DNA of 64,000 nucleotides, taken from Rhizobium sp. WYJ-E13. GTDB lineage: Bacteria; Pseudomonadota; Alphaproteobacteria; Rhizobiales; Rhizobiaceae. The DNA is taken from contig NZ_CP076854.1 of the NCBI RefSeq assembly GCF_018987265.1, positions 1,860,001 to 1,924,000 on the forward strand. The letters run 5' to 3'. Both the position numbers and the translations under genes were made by a program. Positions within the stretch are counted from its first letter, which is position 1. Each line of letters opens with the position of its first letter. Below, in pieces: positions 45,652 to 55,035 of this stretch. The notes under the pieces were generated by a model. The model made no database searches. It was not told where the DNA came from and saw only the letters and a program-made list of their open reading frames with translations.

Positions 45652-46206
45652 ATGGCAAGCAAGCGCAGGATCAGAGACTGCCTCTCGATGGCGATCCTTC
45701 TCGCCGGCCTTGCGGGCGCTGCGGCGGCCGACCAGCCGGATCCGTTTGGTCAATTCGGCGAACGCTGCCTCGGGCGGGGGCCGGATTTCCAGCGCACCGT
45801 CGCCGCTGCGAAGGACCGGAACTGGCCGGCTCTTGCAACGGATATGATGACCAGCCTCACGCCGGTGGAAAATCCGGTCGCGCTGGAAGGCTGGAATCTG
45901 ACCGCGGAAGGAGATGGCTCATTTGAAGCCCTCGTCGTCGCGCGGGCGTCTGTGGGCGAGAGCAGGGTGGAAAGCTGCACCATGGCCTTCGCGGAAATCG
46001 ATGCCGCGGCCTTTGAGCGTCGCCTCGTCGATGAGACACGCGCCAAGGCATCAGGCGCGAAGAATGGTCAGGGGCGCATCAGGAAATTCTTCGAGGCGTC
46101 GTCTTCCGAGCGCAGGCAAGCGATCACGCTCGACCTGCCTCTCTATCCGAACGGAAACGACGAAGTCGTCGTCAGCGTCGTCTCGGAGCAGCAGATCGAA
46201 AACTGA
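45652..46206 (+). CDS. Secreted hypothetical protein
   Basis: A 184-residue protein with a signal peptide (about 26 residues ending GAAAA) and a mature part with two cysteines (FGERCLGRGP and VESCTMAF) that could form a disulfide. GAGG lies about 8 bases before the ATG. I recognise no domain. It probably stands alone: the previous gene is divergent and the next gene begins 230 bp downstream. Confidence 0.75.
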   Translation: MASKRRIRDCLSMAILLAGLAGAAAADQPDPFGQFGERCLGRGPDFQRTVAAAKDRNWPALATDMMTSLTPVENPVALEGWNLTAEGDGSFEALVVARASVGESRVESCTMAFAEIDAAAFERRLVDETRAKASGAKNGQGRIRKFFEASSSERRQAITLDLPLYPNGNDEVVVSVVSEQQIEN

Positions 46207-46435
46207 TCAGATGATCGGGTTTGCCCTCGTGTCGCCGGCGGGACTGTCGGTTGCGCGGCAGTTCGGCGATCCGCCCCGACGGTGGAAATCCCGGCAAGGC
46301 AGGGTCGCGAGAGGGCAGATGCCCCAGAAATCCCGCCAACCTTGTTACTCCTGCATATCGGCCGCCCGGGCTTACGCTCCTCGCCGATCATCAGGGAACC
46401 CCTCCTGATGGCAAGGTCAGTCATAGGAGCATGTC

Positions 46436-47179
46436 TTGAACATCGGAAACAAAACGGTCCTGATATCAGGCGCCAATCGCGGCATCGGCCGGGCTCTCAT
46501 GGACGAAGCGCTACGTCGTGGTGCAAAGCGCGTCTATGCAGGGTCGCGCAGCGAGCAGCGCCATGAGGATGAGCGCGTCACCTTCGTCAAACTCGATATT
46601 ACCGACGAGTGGGATGTCCTGAAGGCGGCTGCCACTGTCGAAGACCTCGATATCCTCATCAACAATGCCGGCATCTTCATGCCCGACGATCTCACCGATA
46701 AAGACATCATCAATTGCCATCTGGCGGTCAATTTCTTCGGGCCGCTAAGGGTGACCCAGGCCTTTGTCCCGGCACTGATGCGATCGAAGGGCGCCATCAT
46801 CAACAACCTCTCCCTGTCGGCGCTGGTGCCGGTCGCTTCCACACCGGCCTATTCGGTCTCGAAGGCGGCGGCACATAACCTGATGCAGGCCTTCCGGGCG
46901 CTCCTGTCAGCGCGCGGTGTCGCGGTACACAGCTGTTTCACCGGACCCGTTGATACCGATATGACGCGCGGCTTCGAGGTGCCGAAGTCGCCACCCGGCC
47001 TGGTGGCGGCAGGAATATTCGACGGCTTCGAAAGAGGCGAAGAGGATATCTTCCCCGATCCCTATTCCGAACGCATTGCCGATGGCTGGCGCACCGGCGT
47101 CATCAAGGCTCTCGAGCAGGAATTTGCCACTTACGCTCCGCCGGCAGCTGAGGCGGCTCAGGACTGCTGTCACCACTGA
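46436..47179 (+). CDS. Short-chain dehydrogenase/reductase
   Basis: SDR of 247 residues: cofactor motif SGANRGIGRA at about residue 10, NNAG near residue 77, catalytic serine in INNLSLSAL, and Tyr/Lys in YSVSKAAAHNL. The start is a TTG with AGGAG 6 bases upstream; an ATG 5 bp before it is in another frame and ends at once. The C terminus has an unusual Cys-Cys-His-His. Substrate unknown. Confidence 0.9.
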   Translation: MNIGNKTVLISGANRGIGRALMDEALRRGAKRVYAGSRSEQRHEDERVTFVKLDITDEWDVLKAAATVEDLDILINNAGIFMPDDLTDKDIINCHLAVNFFGPLRVTQAFVPALMRSKGAIINNLSLSALVPVASTPAYSVSKAAAHNLMQAFRALLSARGVAVHSCFTGPVDTDMTRGFEVPKSPPGLVAAGIFDGFERGEEDIFPDPYSERIADGWRTGVIKALEQEFATYAPPAAEAAQDCCHH

Positions 47180-47231
47180 CATTCTGTTGCGTGCGAAAGG
47201 CCTTGCCGCGCCGTTCGCCGCAAGCGGCTGC

Positions 47232-47954
47232 CTACTTCATATAAAGCGAACGCGAGCGCTCCAGATGTTTGAGCACTGCGGCCTCCGCGCCATCGGCATC
47301 ATTGGCGGCAAGCCGCTCCAGGATCTCTTCATGTTCGGCGAGCGTATATTTTTCCTTGCCGGTCCAGATCAGCATTTCCGTATGATATTCCTTCAGCCAT
47401 GCCAGCATGGCTTCGCTGACGGCCACATAGATCGGGTTGCCGGAAATCTGGGCGATGCGGGTGTGGAACCGCATGTCGGCGGAAATGAATTCTTCGGCAT
47501 GGCCGAGGGATGCGCGCTGATGGTCGATGATTTCGCGAAGCGCCTCGACATCAGCCGGTTTGGCGCGTTGCGCCGCTTCACGCGCCATGCCGCGCTCGAA
47601 GAAGATACGGGCGCTTTTCAGGTGCTCCAGCGAATCGGCCGATTGCGACAGCATGATCTTCGCCGTCAAATCGACCTGCCGGAAGATCGACTGGGCGGTC
47701 AGCTTCAGGACCTTCGCGCGCTCGCCGTGCGAGATGCTGACGAGGCCCTTGTTGGCGAGAGATTGCATCGCCTCGCGGATCGCCGGACGACCGACGCCGA
47801 AGCGTTCCATCAGGACGCGCTCGGAGGGCATCTCGTCGCCCGGTTGCAACTCTCCTGACGTAATCAGCCGTTCCAGCCGGTCAAAAACCTCGTCAGACAG
47901 TTTTCGACGGACAATAGGTTCGATGGCTGAGGTCATGGCGTCTCGCTGGCTCAA
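47232..47954 (-). CDS. GntR/FCD regulator of the D-apiose cluster
   Basis: A 240-residue FadR-type regulator: wHTH at about residues 15-80 (LSDEVFDRLERLITSGELQPGDEMPSERVLMERFGVGRPAIREAMQSLANKGLV) and an FCD domain after it (for example MRFHTRIAQISGNPIY). It diverges from the apiose catabolic genes, and an operator-like sequence lies in the gap, with a second copy before apnO. It is thus the likely local repressor, with an apiose pathway intermediate as effector (inference). Confidence 0.9.
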   Translation of the reverse strand: MSQRDAMTSAIEPIVRRKLSDEVFDRLERLITSGELQPGDEMPSERVLMERFGVGRPAIREAMQSLANKGLVSISHGERAKVLKLTAQSIFRQVDLTAKIMLSQSADSLEHLKSARIFFERGMAREAAQRAKPADVEALREIIDHQRASLGHAEEFISADMRFHTRIAQISGNPIYVAVSEAMLAWLKEYHTEMLIWTGKEKYTLAEHEEILERLAANDADGAEAAVLKHLERSRSLYMK

Positions 47955-48026
47955 ATCTTCCCTCCCTTAACATTTCCACCGACCGACGACAAAGCGCGCC
48001 ACGCGAAATTCACACCTGTTGAAAAT

Positions 48027-48068
48027 TTCCATTGCAGAAAATGGAATACTCATTATACCAGATTACAA
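48027..48068. promoter_or_regulatory. Operator region before the RuBisCO-like gene
   Basis: Contains a perfect inverted repeat TTCCATT/AATGGAA with a 6-base spacer, then ACTCATTATACCAGATTACA (48048-48067). The latter matches ACTCATCATACCAGTTACA before apnO with one substitution and one extra base. The likely binding protein is the GntR regulator at 47232. Confidence 0.6.
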
Positions 48069-48118
48069 GTTGACGCCATGGCTTCTTGACGTGGCGAGAG
48101 GAGCAACCGGCAATTTTC

Positions 48119-49375
48119 ATGATGATAACGCTCACCTACCGCATCGAGACGCCTGGCAGCGTCGAAGCGATGGCGAACAAGATCGCTTCCGATCAATCGA
48201 CCGGCACCTTCGTTCCGGTTCCGGGCGAGACGGAGGAATTGAAGTCGCGGGTTGCCGCGCGGGTACTCGCCATCCGGCCGCTGGAAGATAGGCGCCATCC
48301 CTCCTGGCCGGAAGCGCCCGAGGGCGCACGGCTGCAGCGTGCCGATGTCGATATCGCCTTCCCCCTCGATGCGATCGGCACGGATCTTTCGGCGCTGATG
48401 ACGATCGCGATCGGCGGAACCTTTTCCATCAAGGGCATAACGGGCCTGCGCGTCATCGACATGAAGCTCCCCGAGGCTTTCAGGGATGCCCATCCCGGCC
48501 CGCAGTTCGGCCTTCCCGGCAGCCGACGCCTGACCGGCGTTGAAGGCCGGCCGATCATCGGCACGATCGTCAAGCCGGCGCTTGGCCTGCGGCCGCATGA
48601 AACTGCCGAGCTCGTCGGCGAACTGATCGCATCCGGCGTCGACTTCATCAAGGACGACGAGAAACTGATGAGCCCCGCCTATTCGCCGCTGAAGGAGCGT
48701 GTGGCGGCGATCATGCCCCGCATTCTCGATCACGAGCAGAAGACCGGCAAGAAGGTGATGTATGCCTTCGGCATCTCGCATGCCGATCCCGACGAGATGA
48801 TGCGCAACCACGATCTCGTGCTGGAAGCGGGCGGCAACTGCGCCGTCGTCAACATCAATTCGGTCGGTTTCGGCGGCATGAGTTTCCTGCGCAGGCGCTC
48901 GGGCCTCGTGTTGCATGCGCATCGCAACGGCTGGGACGTGCTGACACGCCATCCCGGCATTGGCCTCGATTTCAAGGTCTATCAGCAGTTCTGGCGGCTG
49001 CTCGGCGTCGACCAGTTTCAGATCAACGGCATCCGCGTGAAATATTGGGAGCCGGACGAGAGTTTCGTCGCCTCGTTCAAGGCGGTCAGCACGCCGCTCT
49101 TTGCCCCCTCCGACTGCCCGTTGCCGGTTGCCGGTTCCGGCCAGTGGGGCGGCCAGGCGCCGGAAACCTATCAGCGCACCGGCCGCACGACCGATCTTCT
49201 CTATCTTTGCGGCGGCGGCATCGTCAGCCATCCGCAGGGACCTGCAGCCGGCGTGCGCGCCGTGCAGCAGGCCTGGCAGGCAGCGGTCGCCGACATTCCG
49301 CTCGACGACTATGCCAAAGATCATCCGGAACTTGCGGCATCGATCGCCAAGTTCAGCGATGGAAAGGCTGCATGA
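48119..49375 (+). CDS. oiaX: RuBisCO-like protein, 3-oxo-isoapionate-4-phosphate decarboxylase type
   Basis: A type IV RuBisCO-like protein of 418 residues. The carbamylated-lysine/metal motif is kept (Lys178-Asp-Asp-Glu181 in DFIKDDEKL, equivalent to RuBisCO Lys201-Asp203-Glu204), as is the lysine of KPALGL (Lys152, RuBisCO Lys175), but the second lysine of KPKLGL is alanine, so it is not a carboxylating RuBisCO. GGGIVSHPQG is the phosphate site. In D-apiose pathways RuBisCO-like proteins decarboxylate 3-oxo-isoapionate 4-phosphate to L-erythrulose 1-phosphate (OiaX) or split it to 3-phosphoglycerate and glycolate (OiaT). OiaX is my best reading for a rhizobial locus; OiaT cannot be excluded. 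The start is one of two adjacent ATGs. Coupled to the kinase gene by ATGA. Confidence 0.8.
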   Translation: MMITLTYRIETPGSVEAMANKIASDQSTGTFVPVPGETEELKSRVAARVLAIRPLEDRRHPSWPEAPEGARLQRADVDIAFPLDAIGTDLSALMTIAIGGTFSIKGITGLRVIDMKLPEAFRDAHPGPQFGLPGSRRLTGVEGRPIIGTIVKPALGLRPHETAELVGELIASGVDFIKDDEKLMSPAYSPLKERVAAIMPRILDHEQKTGKKVMYAFGISHADPDEMMRNHDLVLEAGGNCAVVNINSVGFGGMSFLRRRSGLVLHAHRNGWDVLTRHPGIGLDFKVYQQFWRLLGVDQFQINGIRVKYWEPDESFVASFKAVSTPLFAPSDCPLPVAGSGQWGGQAPETYQRTGRTTDLLYLCGGGIVSHPQGPAAGVRAVQQAWQAAVADIPLDDYAKDHPELAASIAKFSDGKAA

Positions 49376-50712
49376 CGATGCGCGACCTGCTCGTCAGTTA
49401 CTACGGCGACGACTTCACCGGCTCCGCCGATGTGATGGAGGCGCTTGCTAGCAACGGTATTCCGACCGTGCTCTTCCTCGGCATTCCCGATCAGCCGCTG
49501 CTCGACCGCTTCCAGAATTGCCGGGCCATCGGTATTGCCGGAACGAGCCGCAGCGAGACCCCTGCCTGGATGCAGGAGCATCTTGGCCCAGCGCTTGAAT
49601 GGCTGAAGGCGCTCAAGGCCGGCATCTGCCACTACAAGGTCTGCTCGACCTTCGATTCAGCCCCCGAGGTCGGCAATATCGGCAAGGCAATCGAGATCGG
49701 CAGCGCGACGTTCGAACAGAAGCTCGTGCCCGTCATCGTCGGAGCGCCACAACTGAAGCGATACACAGCCTTCGGCAATCTCTTTGCCGCCTACCAGGGA
49801 CGTATCTTCCGCATCGACCGGCACCCCGTCATGAGCCGCCACCCGGTCACCCCCATGCATGAGGCGGACCTTGCGCTTCATCTCGGCAAGCAGACCGATC
49901 TTCCCGTCTCATTGGCCGACCTGGTGCTGCTTTCTTCGCCCGATGCCGATGCGGGGATCGACCAGCTGATTGCCGATCTATCCGGCATCCTGCTTCTCGA
50001 TGTCGATTCCGCCGAGAGCCAGGCGGCCGCCGGCCGACAACTCAAGCGGATCACGGCCGCAAAAGGCAGCTTCGTCGCCGGTTCCTCCGGTGTCGAATAC
50101 GCACTCATCAATGCCTGGCGCGAACAGGGGCTGATTGGTCCCAGCATCGAGTTCCAGTCTCCGGGCAGGGTCGACCGGCTTGCCGCAGTCTCAGGCAGCG
50201 TGTCGCCAACGACCGAGCGGCAGATCCGCACAGCCATCGCCGATGGCTTCGAAGATATCCCGCTCGATCCGCTGGCGCTCGTCGGCACGAATGGGGAGGC
50301 CGCACTGGATGCAGCGGTTGCCGCCGGGCTCGTCGCTCTGAAGACAGGCCGCAGCGTCATCCTGCACACCGCGCTTGGCCCTTCGGCCGACCGTGGCGCC
50401 GATATCGATCAGCTGCCCGGCGCTCGTCACCGGCTGGGCTGGGCGCTTGGCACCATCCTGCGCCGCCTTGTCGAAATGGAGGGGCTTTCGCGTGCGGTCA
50501 TCGCCGGTGGAGATACGTCGAGCCACGCGCTGAAAGAATTGCGCGTCGATGCGCTGACGACCCTGCTGCCGTTGCCGCAGACCCCCGGCTCGCCGCTCTG
50601 CACCGCCCATGGCGGTTACGCGCCGACAGATGGGCTGCAGATCGCGCTGAAGGGCGGGCAGGTCGGTGCAGACGGCTATTTCGCGCAGATCCGTGATGGA
50701 AGGAAGGCCTGA
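49372..50712 (+). CDS. oiaK: 3-oxo-isoapionate kinase (four-carbon acid sugar kinase family)
   Basis: A 446-residue kinase of the DUF1537 (four-carbon acid sugar kinase) family. The N-terminal domain begins YYGDDFTGSADVMEAL (substrate site); the C-terminal nucleotide-binding domain has GSVSPTTERQI, GRSVILHTALGP and AVIAGGDTSSHAL. It would phosphorylate 3-oxo-isoapionate to the 4-phosphate used by the RuBisCO-like protein whose gene it overlaps by 4 bp. The specific name rests on the context of the whole cluster. Confidence 0.83.
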   Translation: MTMRDLLVSYYGDDFTGSADVMEALASNGIPTVLFLGIPDQPLLDRFQNCRAIGIAGTSRSETPAWMQEHLGPALEWLKALKAGICHYKVCSTFDSAPEVGNIGKAIEIGSATFEQKLVPVIVGAPQLKRYTAFGNLFAAYQGRIFRIDRHPVMSRHPVTPMHEADLALHLGKQTDLPVSLADLVLLSSPDADAGIDQLIADLSGILLLDVDSAESQAAAGRQLKRITAAKGSFVAGSSGVEYALINAWREQGLIGPSIEFQSPGRVDRLAAVSGSVSPTTERQIRTAIADGFEDIPLDPLALVGTNGEAALDAAVAAGLVALKTGRSVILHTALGPSADRGADIDQLPGARHRLGWALGTILRRLVEMEGLSRAVIAGGDTSSHALKELRVDALTTLLPLPQTPGSPLCTAHGGYAPTDGLQIALKGGQVGADGYFAQIRDGRKA

Positions 50713-50790
50713 TGACCTGTTGGATGGTCAACCGCGTCAAGATGAACAAGACGCTTGCGAGACCGTCGGTTTTCTGAGCGCTACACACAT

Positions 50791-50831
50791 CTATGATGAC
50801 ATAGTGATTGACTCATCATACCAGTTACAAT
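50791..50831. promoter_or_regulatory. Operator region before apnO
   Basis: A CTATG-ATGA-CATAG palindrome (50791-50804) is followed by ACTCATCATACCAGTTACA (50811-50829). The latter nearly matches the sequence before the RuBisCO-like gene and shares its core with the araF region. It overlaps a TTGACT (50809-50814), so a bound repressor could block transcription from a promoter here. Confidence 0.6.
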
Positions 50832-50860
50832 ACGAATCCCGCATACAAAGGTGAGGAAAC

Positions 50861-51688
50861 ATGACAGCGATTGCCCTCTTTGGCGCCGGCGGAAAAATGG
50901 GATACCGGCTGGCCAAGAATCTCAAAGGTTCCCGTTTTGACGTTCGCCATGTCGAAGTCAGCGATGCCGGCAAGGCGCGCCTGAAGAACGATCTCGGCAT
51001 CGATTGCACCCCGGCCGATGCCGCGCTCGACGGTGCAGACGTCGTGATCCTGGCCGTGCCGGATACCGCGATCGGCAAGGTTGCCGTTGGCATCGTCAAC
51101 AAGCTGAAGCCGGGCACCATGGTCGTGGCTCTCGACGCCGCCGCGCCCTTTGCAGGCCACCTGCCTGATCGTGCCGACCTCACCTATTTCGTCACCCATC
51201 CCTGCCATCCGCCGATCTTCAACGACGAAACGGAGATGCAGGCGAAGAAGGACCATTTCGGCGGCCTGTTTGCCAAGCAGCATATCGTCTCGGCCCTGAT
51301 GCAGGGTCCGGAAAGTGCCTATAGCCTGGGTGAGGAAATCGCCAAGGTGATCTGGGCGCCGGTCATGCGTTCGCATCGCGTCACCGTCGAGCAGATGGCG
51401 ATGCTGGAGCCCGGCCTTTCGGAAACCGTCTGCGCCTCGCTGCTCGTCGTCATGCGCCAGGCCATGGACGAATGCATCGCCCGCGGCGTCCCGGCGGAAG
51501 CCGCCCGCGACTTCCTGCTCGGCCACATGAACGTACTCGGCGCCGTGATCTTCAAGGAAGTCGACGGCGTTTTCTCGGATGCCTGCAACAAGGCGATCGA
51601 GTTCGGCATTCCAGCCCTCATGCGCGACGATTGGAAGAAGGTCTTCGAACCTCAGGAGATCGCCGACAGCATCCGGCGCATCACCTGA
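50861..51688 (+). CDS. apnO: D-apionate oxidoisomerase
   Basis: A 275-residue NAD-dependent dehydrogenase-type protein. The Rossmann motif is at the N terminus (ALFGAGGKMGYRLAKNL), then DVVILAVPD and the substrate-domain stretch FVTHPCHPPIF. In the D-apiose pathway ApnO oxidises D-apionate with rearrangement to 3-oxo-isoapionate. The fold is that of phosphogluconate dehydrogenase/ketol-acid reductoisomerase-like proteins, which agrees with an oxidation plus isomerisation. ATG 6 bases after GGTGAGGA. It starts a separate transcription unit with its own operator-like site. The name rests on pathway context. Confidence 0.83.
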   Translation: MTAIALFGAGGKMGYRLAKNLKGSRFDVRHVEVSDAGKARLKNDLGIDCTPADAALDGADVVILAVPDTAIGKVAVGIVNKLKPGTMVVALDAAAPFAGHLPDRADLTYFVTHPCHPPIFNDETEMQAKKDHFGGLFAKQHIVSALMQGPESAYSLGEEIAKVIWAPVMRSHRVTVEQMAMLEPGLSETVCASLLVVMRQAMDECIARGVPAEAARDFLLGHMNVLGAVIFKEVDGVFSDACNKAIEFGIPALMRDDWKKVFEPQEIADSIRRIT

Positions 51689-51694
51689 CATATC

Positions 51695-51718
51695 AGCGGC
51701 AAGGCGCGCCTTGCTGCT
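51695..51718 (+). terminator. Hairpin after apnO
   Basis: 10-bp stem (AGCGGCAAGG with CCTTGCTGCT, one G-U) with a CGCG loop, 6 bp after the stop; its core is a 16-bp perfect palindrome. No U-tract follows. Confidence 0.5.
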
Positions 51719-51743
51719 CTGCCGGCCCGCGGGGGGACTTTGA

Positions 51744-52766
<1,023 letters not shown>

Positions 52767-52779
52767 GGCGGACCGACCG

Positions 52780-52813
52780 CTGCAGGGAGCGCGGGACACT
52801 GCGCTCCCTGCAG
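52780..52813 (+). terminator. Strong hairpin after binding-protein gene
   Basis: Perfect 13-bp stem CTGCAGGGAGCGC/GCGCTCCCTGCAG with an 8-base loop, followed by CCTGTTT. It may partly end transcription so that more binding protein than membrane component is made. Confidence 0.65.
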
Positions 52814-52843
52814 CCTGTTTCCATTGATTTCGAGGTTTATCGC

Positions 52844-53488
52844 ATGTTGAGGATCAGGGGCGCCCTGATCGCCGCTCTCGTGGCGGCGGCTTTGCCCGGA
52901 TGCAAGATCATCAAGACACCGACTGCGGAAGAAAAAGCCGCAGCGGCGGCAAAGAACGCTTTCGATCCGAATGCCAAGGTTGAGGCAATGTGGCAGCCGC
53001 AGGTCGTTCCCTACTATGAAAAGCGTGCCGGCGAGTTAAAGGACGTTGCAGCGCTTGTCGCTTCGAACCCTGACCAGGCCGGCGAGAAATACGGCAACCC
53101 GCACAAGCAGGCGAGTTCGCCCTGGACCTATGCGGTGAAATTCACGGGCAAGGTCGTCGCGGCCGATACGGCGTCGCGTGCGGCAACGCTCGATGTCGAT
53201 GCCGATGGCGACGGCAAAGCTGACGCAAAAGTGCAGATCGGCCCGGCACTCCGAGGCACGGCGTTGCGCGATACCTTGGATTTCGTCAATTTCAACGAGT
53301 TCAAGAACCAGATCGAATGGGCGCAGTTCGGCAAGTCCTTCAATGAGAAGGCCAACAGCGCTTTCCTGTCGGCAATCCCGCGTGATGGGCTGGTCGGCAA
53401 GACGGTCACTGTGACCGGCGCCTTCCCGCTGCCGTCGGGCAGCGACGTTCCTCTCGTCACTCCTTCGGCGCTGATGGTGGCACCATGA
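52844..53488 (+). CDS. DUF2291 lipoprotein of a sugar ABC transporter operon
   Basis: A 214-residue protein with a signal peptide and lipobox (AALPGC, cysteine at about residue 20), so probably a lipoprotein. The mature part has the DUF2291 pattern (FDPNAKVEAMWQPQVVPYYEKRAGELKDV, then ...YAVKFTGKVVAADTASRAATLDVDADGDGKAD). Genes of this family sit in operons with RbsABC-type transporters; its job is not known. The stop overlaps the ATPase start (ATGA), so it is tightly coupled to the importer. It might hold or present the sugar-binding protein at the membrane (speculative). Confidence 0.85.
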   Translation: MLRIRGALIAALVAAALPGCKIIKTPTAEEKAAAAAKNAFDPNAKVEAMWQPQVVPYYEKRAGELKDVAALVASNPDQAGEKYGNPHKQASSPWTYAVKFTGKVVAADTASRAATLDVDADGDGKADAKVQIGPALRGTALRDTLDFVNFNEFKNQIEWAQFGKSFNEKANSAFLSAIPRDGLVGKTVTVTGAFPLPSGSDVPLVTPSALMVAP

Positions 53489-55035
53489 CCATCACCGAGG
53501 CCCCGAAGGACGATATCATCCTGCGCCTCGACGACGTGTCGAAGGTCTATTCCGGCATCGTCGCCGTCAAGCACGCCAATCTCGAGCTGCGACGCGGCGC
53601 CGTCAACGTGCTCGTCGGCGAGAACGGTGCCGGCAAATCGACGCTGATGAAGATCATCGCCGGCGTCGAGCGGCCGACGCTCGGGAGCATCATCCTGGAG
53701 GACGAGACCGTCTCCTTCACGAGCCCCGCCGATGCGCAGGCGCACGGCATCGGCATGATCTTCCAGGAGCTCAACCTTTTCGCCAACATGTCGGTCGCCG
53801 AAAACATCTTCGCGACGCGCGAACTGACCCGCGGCATCATCGGCATCGACCATAAGGAACAGGTCCGCAAAGCCAACGAATTCCTTGAGCGACTTGATGC
53901 CGGCATCGATGCCGAGACGATGGTCGAGGACCTGCCGATCGGCCAGCAGCAGCTCGTCGAGATCGCCAAGGCAATGTCGCTGAATGCCCGCATCCTGATC
54001 ATGGACGAGCCGACATCGGCACTGTCTGCGGCTGAGGTCGAGATCCTCTTCAAGGTGATCGGCGAGCTGAAGGCGCAGGGCGTGGCCATCGTCTATATTT
54101 CGCACCGCCTCGAAGAGCTGATGCGGATCGGCGACTTCATCACAGTGCTGCGCGACGGGCAGATCACCGGCCAGGCAATGGTCAAGGATATCGATACGCG
54201 CTGGATCGTGCGCTCGATGATCGGCTCGGATGCCAAGGATTTCGCCAAATCGGTGAACCATACGGTCGGCAAGGAAATGTTCCGCACCGAAAATATCAGC
54301 CTGCCGCGCCCAACCGGCGGGCTTGCGGTCGACAATATCTCACTATCGGTCAAGGCGGGCGAGATCCTCGGCATTTACGGGCTGATGGGCGCCGGACGCA
54401 GCGAATTCTTCGAATGCGTCATCGGCCGTCATGCGCACTCGACCGGCAAGATCTTCATCGACGGCGAGGAAGTGCGCGCCCGCGATACGACGCGGCGCAT
54501 TCGCCGGGGTCTCGCGCTCATTCCCGAGGACCGGCAGCGCGAGGGGCTGGTGCAGGTGCTCTCCATCGCATCCAACCTGACGCTTGCAAGCCTCGCCCGC
54601 TTCACCCGCCTCTTCCACATCAGTGCCAAGGCAGAGAAGAACGCCATTGTTGAGGCGATCCGCGATCTTGCCATCAAGGCGCCTAACCCGGACTTCGAGG
54701 TAACGTCGATGTCCGGCGGCAACCAGCAGAAAGTAGTCATCGGTAAGGCGCTGATGACCAATCCGAAGGTTCTTTTGATGGACGAGCCAAGTCGCGGCAT
54801 CGATGTCGGCGCCAAGGCGGACGTGTTCCGTACCATGCGCCGGCTTGCCGCCGATGGTCTCGCCATCCTGTTTTCAACCTCCGACCTCGAAGAGGTCATG
54901 GCGCTTTCCGACCGTATCGCGGTGCTCAGCAACGGCCATCTCATCGCTGTCTTCAACCGTGACGACGCGACGGAAGATGCCATTATCGCTGCCTCGGCAA
55001 AGGGGCACGAACATCAAGGGAAACTCGCGTCATGA
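53485..55035 (+). CDS. Sugar ABC transporter ATPase (apiose system)
   Basis: RbsA-type two-cassette ATPase of 516 residues. First cassette: GENGAGKST near residue 50, IGQQQLVEIAKAMS, ILIMDEPTSALS. Second: GLMGAGRSE, MSGGNQQKVVIGKAL, LLMDEPSRGID. Both overlaps (4 bp with DUF2291 gene and 4 bp with permease gene) indicate one tightly coupled transcript. Confidence 0.93.
   Translation: MTITEAPKDDIILRLDDVSKVYSGIVAVKHANLELRRGAVNVLVGENGAGKSTLMKIIAGVERPTLGSIILEDETVSFTSPADAQAHGIGMIFQELNLFANMSVAENIFATRELTRGIIGIDHKEQVRKANEFLERLDAGIDAETMVEDLPIGQQQLVEIAKAMSLNARILIMDEPTSALSAAEVEILFKVIGELKAQGVAIVYISHRLEELMRIGDFITVLRDGQITGQAMVKDIDTRWIVRSMIGSDAKDFAKSVNHTVGKEMFRTENISLPRPTGGLAVDNISLSVKAGEILGIYGLMGAGRSEFFECVIGRHAHSTGKIFIDGEEVRARDTTRRIRRGLALIPEDRQREGLVQVLSIASNLTLASLARFTRLFHISAKAEKNAIVEAIRDLAIKAPNPDFEVTSMSGGNQQKVVIGKALMTNPKVLLMDEPSRGIDVGAKADVFRTMRRLAADGLAILFSTSDLEEVMALSDRIAVLSNGHLIAVFNRDDATEDAIIAASAKGHEHQGKLAS

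Noticed and set aside
48053..49324. 423-codon minus-strand frame opposite the RuBisCO-like gene
   Set aside because: The plus strand has intact RuBisCO-like active-site motifs; the minus frame is an antisense shadow.
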